A stretch of 5,721 nt of DNA from CAZJDM01 sp964544765 (GTDB taxonomy: Bacteria > Bdellovibrionota_B > Oligoflexia > CAYFLR01), in contig CAZJDM010000228.1 in NCBI GenBank assembly GCA_964544765.1, positions 1 through 5,721 of the forward strand, in the 5' to 3' direction. This document shows, one piece after another, positions 4,614 to 5,721 of this stretch. Within the stretch, counting starts at the first letter, position 1; each line of letters begins with the position of its first letter. The notes under the pieces were generated by a model. It saw only the letters and a list, made by a program, of their open reading frames with translations. It did not search any database and was not told the origin of the DNA. Position numbers and translations under genes: made by a program.

Positions 4614-5673
4614 ATGTTTTATATAAAGCTCTTTATCCATTTGAACCTACTTAGTCTTTTGATTGGTTGTAATCTTTTAGATTTAGAAAATAAAGATGAT
4701 GGTAAAATATCTCTTGAGGTGGAAGTTGATTCACACTCTACTATGTCTGAAGAAATCGAAAATGTAGGACAGATAACACTTGCTTTTGAAGCAAATACTT
4801 TTGATGAAAATTTAAATATTAATGTTGAAAAAATTGATCCTATAGATGAACAATATACACAGTATGATATTATTGCAGGTGGACCAGCTGTTAGTATTAT
4901 GCCTGATGATACTGATGCCAAACCGCTAAAACCTTTTACCGCCACTCTTCCACTTACCCTTTCGGTTAGCTCACTAATTGCATCTAGTGAGATTGAAAGA
5001 AAATCTGAGAATTTAGCCGTTCTGAGGATCTTTCATAGTGAGCAAGCTATTATCTATCCTGTTGAACTAATCGATAGTGAGTTTGTTCGATTTAAGAGTG
5101 ATTCTTTTGGTAGTTTCCAGGCTATTTTTATCGAGGCCAGTGATGCTGAACAAGCTGCTGTTCAGGCTTATGATCTAAGTTTGACAACATTAACTCAAAA
5201 TGAGATTGAAGAAAATATAAAAAATCACCTGTTACATCGTGTAGAAGATAGTATTCACTTAATTGAACGCTTTGAGGATACTAAATTTTTGAAGAATTTG
5301 ATGGTGATGATGAGGATGGTGATGATGATGAGGATGGTAGTGATGATGAGGGTGATAAAAAGGAAGAAAGTGGAGACAGTAGGGAAGAGTACAGTTTTCG
5401 TTATCTCTTGGTCTTAATACTGCGGATATAAAATTACCTTTTGATATTTTTACTGAGAATAATGATGATGATGACCCAGATTACAAAAACATCTTTTTAC
5501 ATTTGGTAAAATTAAGTGGGATTTTACAACTCTATGCTGATGACAATAAAATTAAAGTTACCGATTTTAACATTGGTGAAAGCCCAAGTACTCTAAAATA
5601 TGGTGATGACACTACTTTTTCTATTAATATGATAGATATTTTCAAAGTAAGTATACTAGCCAATTTTGATTGA
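4614..5673 (+). pseudogene. Acidic lipoprotein gene with two frameshifts
   Basis: The gene starts at ATG 4614 with GAGG (4605-4608) 5 nt upstream. A hydrophobic signal ends in the lipobox L16-I-G-C19, so the protein would be lipid-anchored by signal peptidase II. Residues about 50-175 look like a beta-sandwich: 'PLKPFTATLPLTLSV' and 'FVRFKSDSFGSFQAIFIE' recall ZU5-like surface domains (by pattern only). The frame then fails. At a T-run (5286-5290) the first frame turns into a Met/Arg/Val string that ends at TAA 5417, while the -1 frame reads an Asp/Glu/Gly tract. Between 5383 and 5413 a second -1 change brings a frame that reads VQFSLSLGLNTADIKLPFDI and runs to TGA 5671-5673. One base added at each site would give about 353 residues. 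It is either a recent pseudogene, sequencing error, or a switchable gene. I do not recognise a precise family. As it stands the open frame is 4614-5417. Confidence 0.72.
5300..5356 (+). repeat. GAT/GAG-rich tandem repeat coding an Asp/Glu tract
   Basis: Units of 15, 18 and 18 bases built from GATGGT/GAT/GAG (5300-5314, 5315-5332, 5333-5350) plus GGTGAT. In the frame that keeps sense this encodes DGDDEDGDDDEDGSDDEGD, an acidic, Ca-binding-like linker between the two domains of the lipoprotein. The repeats are slippage-prone, but unit changes are multiples of three and would keep the frame; both lesions flank the array. Confidence 0.75.
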
Positions 5674-5721
5674 ACTAAATTGCTGCGCAAAAGCTCCTAA
5701 CACGCAGTTAATAGCTCTAAC
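5674..5721. other. 3' flank with short repeat, no gene
   Basis: After the lipoprotein stop, AGCTCCTAAC (5692-5701) is echoed by AGCTCTAAC (5713-5721), and CTGCG (5683-5687) could pair with CGCAG (5703-5707). There is no T-run, so no terminator is called, and the window ends inside the element. Confidence 0.35.

Noticed and set aside
5286..5291. Programmed -1 ribosomal frameshift in the lipoprotein gene
   Set aside because: The run AAATTTTTG read in the first frame does not form a standard X-XXY-YYZ slippery heptamer, and a second shift further on would also be needed; lesion or error is simpler.
5683..5721. Integron attC-like site at the right edge
   Set aside because: The short pairing and the repeated AGCTC(C)TAAC do not give the RYYYAAC/GTTRRRY core pair, and the element is cut by the window end.
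1..5721. CRISPR array, tRNA or rRNA gene
   Set aside because: No regularly spaced long repeats and no cloverleaf-type or rRNA sequence were seen by reading both strands; short tRNA-like folds cannot be wholly excluded by eye.

Overview
The window is AT-rich (roughly one-third G+C by eye) and comes from a Gram-negative bacterium. The evidence is an outer-membrane beta-barrel protein with a Sec signal and aromatic C-terminus, a lipobox lipoprotein, sigma70-like promoters and purine-rich Shine-Dalgarno sites. No gene fixes the lineage. The style would fit an AT-rich Bdellovibrionota/Oligoflexia-type or gammaproteobacterial genome, but that is a guess.

Layout. (1) Positions 1-458 are a worn accessory edge: the first 40 codons of a minus-strand ORF that resembles an IS66-type transposase N-terminus, then a decayed plus-strand coding remnant (200-388). 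(2) Positions 459-1181 hold two minus-strand genes for small RNA-binding proteins, an RRM protein (459-767) and, upstream of it, a CspA-type cold-shock protein (984-1181) that starts at TTG. (3) Positions 1359-2289 hold a plus-strand pair: a 77-aa Xre-type regulator and a four-helix membrane protein with a KERDERE motif. Their promoter is interleaved with two perfect 14-bp direct repeats exactly 33 bp apart, which suggests autoregulation. (4) A minus-strand PPC/DUF296 gene (2286-2729) meets this pair tail to tail, the two stop codons sharing one CTAG. (5) Positions 2754-4095 hold a large hairpin, a 10-bp tandem repeat, a beta-barrel outer-membrane protein gene, its near-consensus promoter (TTGACA-N17-TATAAG) and a GTGTACA inverted repeat just upstream. 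(6) A GYD-domain gene (4158-4478, minus) diverges from a lipoprotein gene (4614-5673, plus) across a compact AT-rich region where two face-to-face promoters can be drawn. The lipoprotein gene appears interrupted by two single-base lesions flanking an Asp/Glu-rich repeat; restoring both would give a protein of about 353 residues.

Most genes are single units with their own start signals, and no pathway ties them together. The parts that go beyond routine annotation are the Xre operator/promoter arrangement, the doubly frameshifted acidic lipoprotein, and the hairpin between the OMP and PPC genes. I did not find convincing evidence for a wholly new multi-gene system; the Xre plus membrane-protein pair is the nearest candidate for an uncharacterised module.
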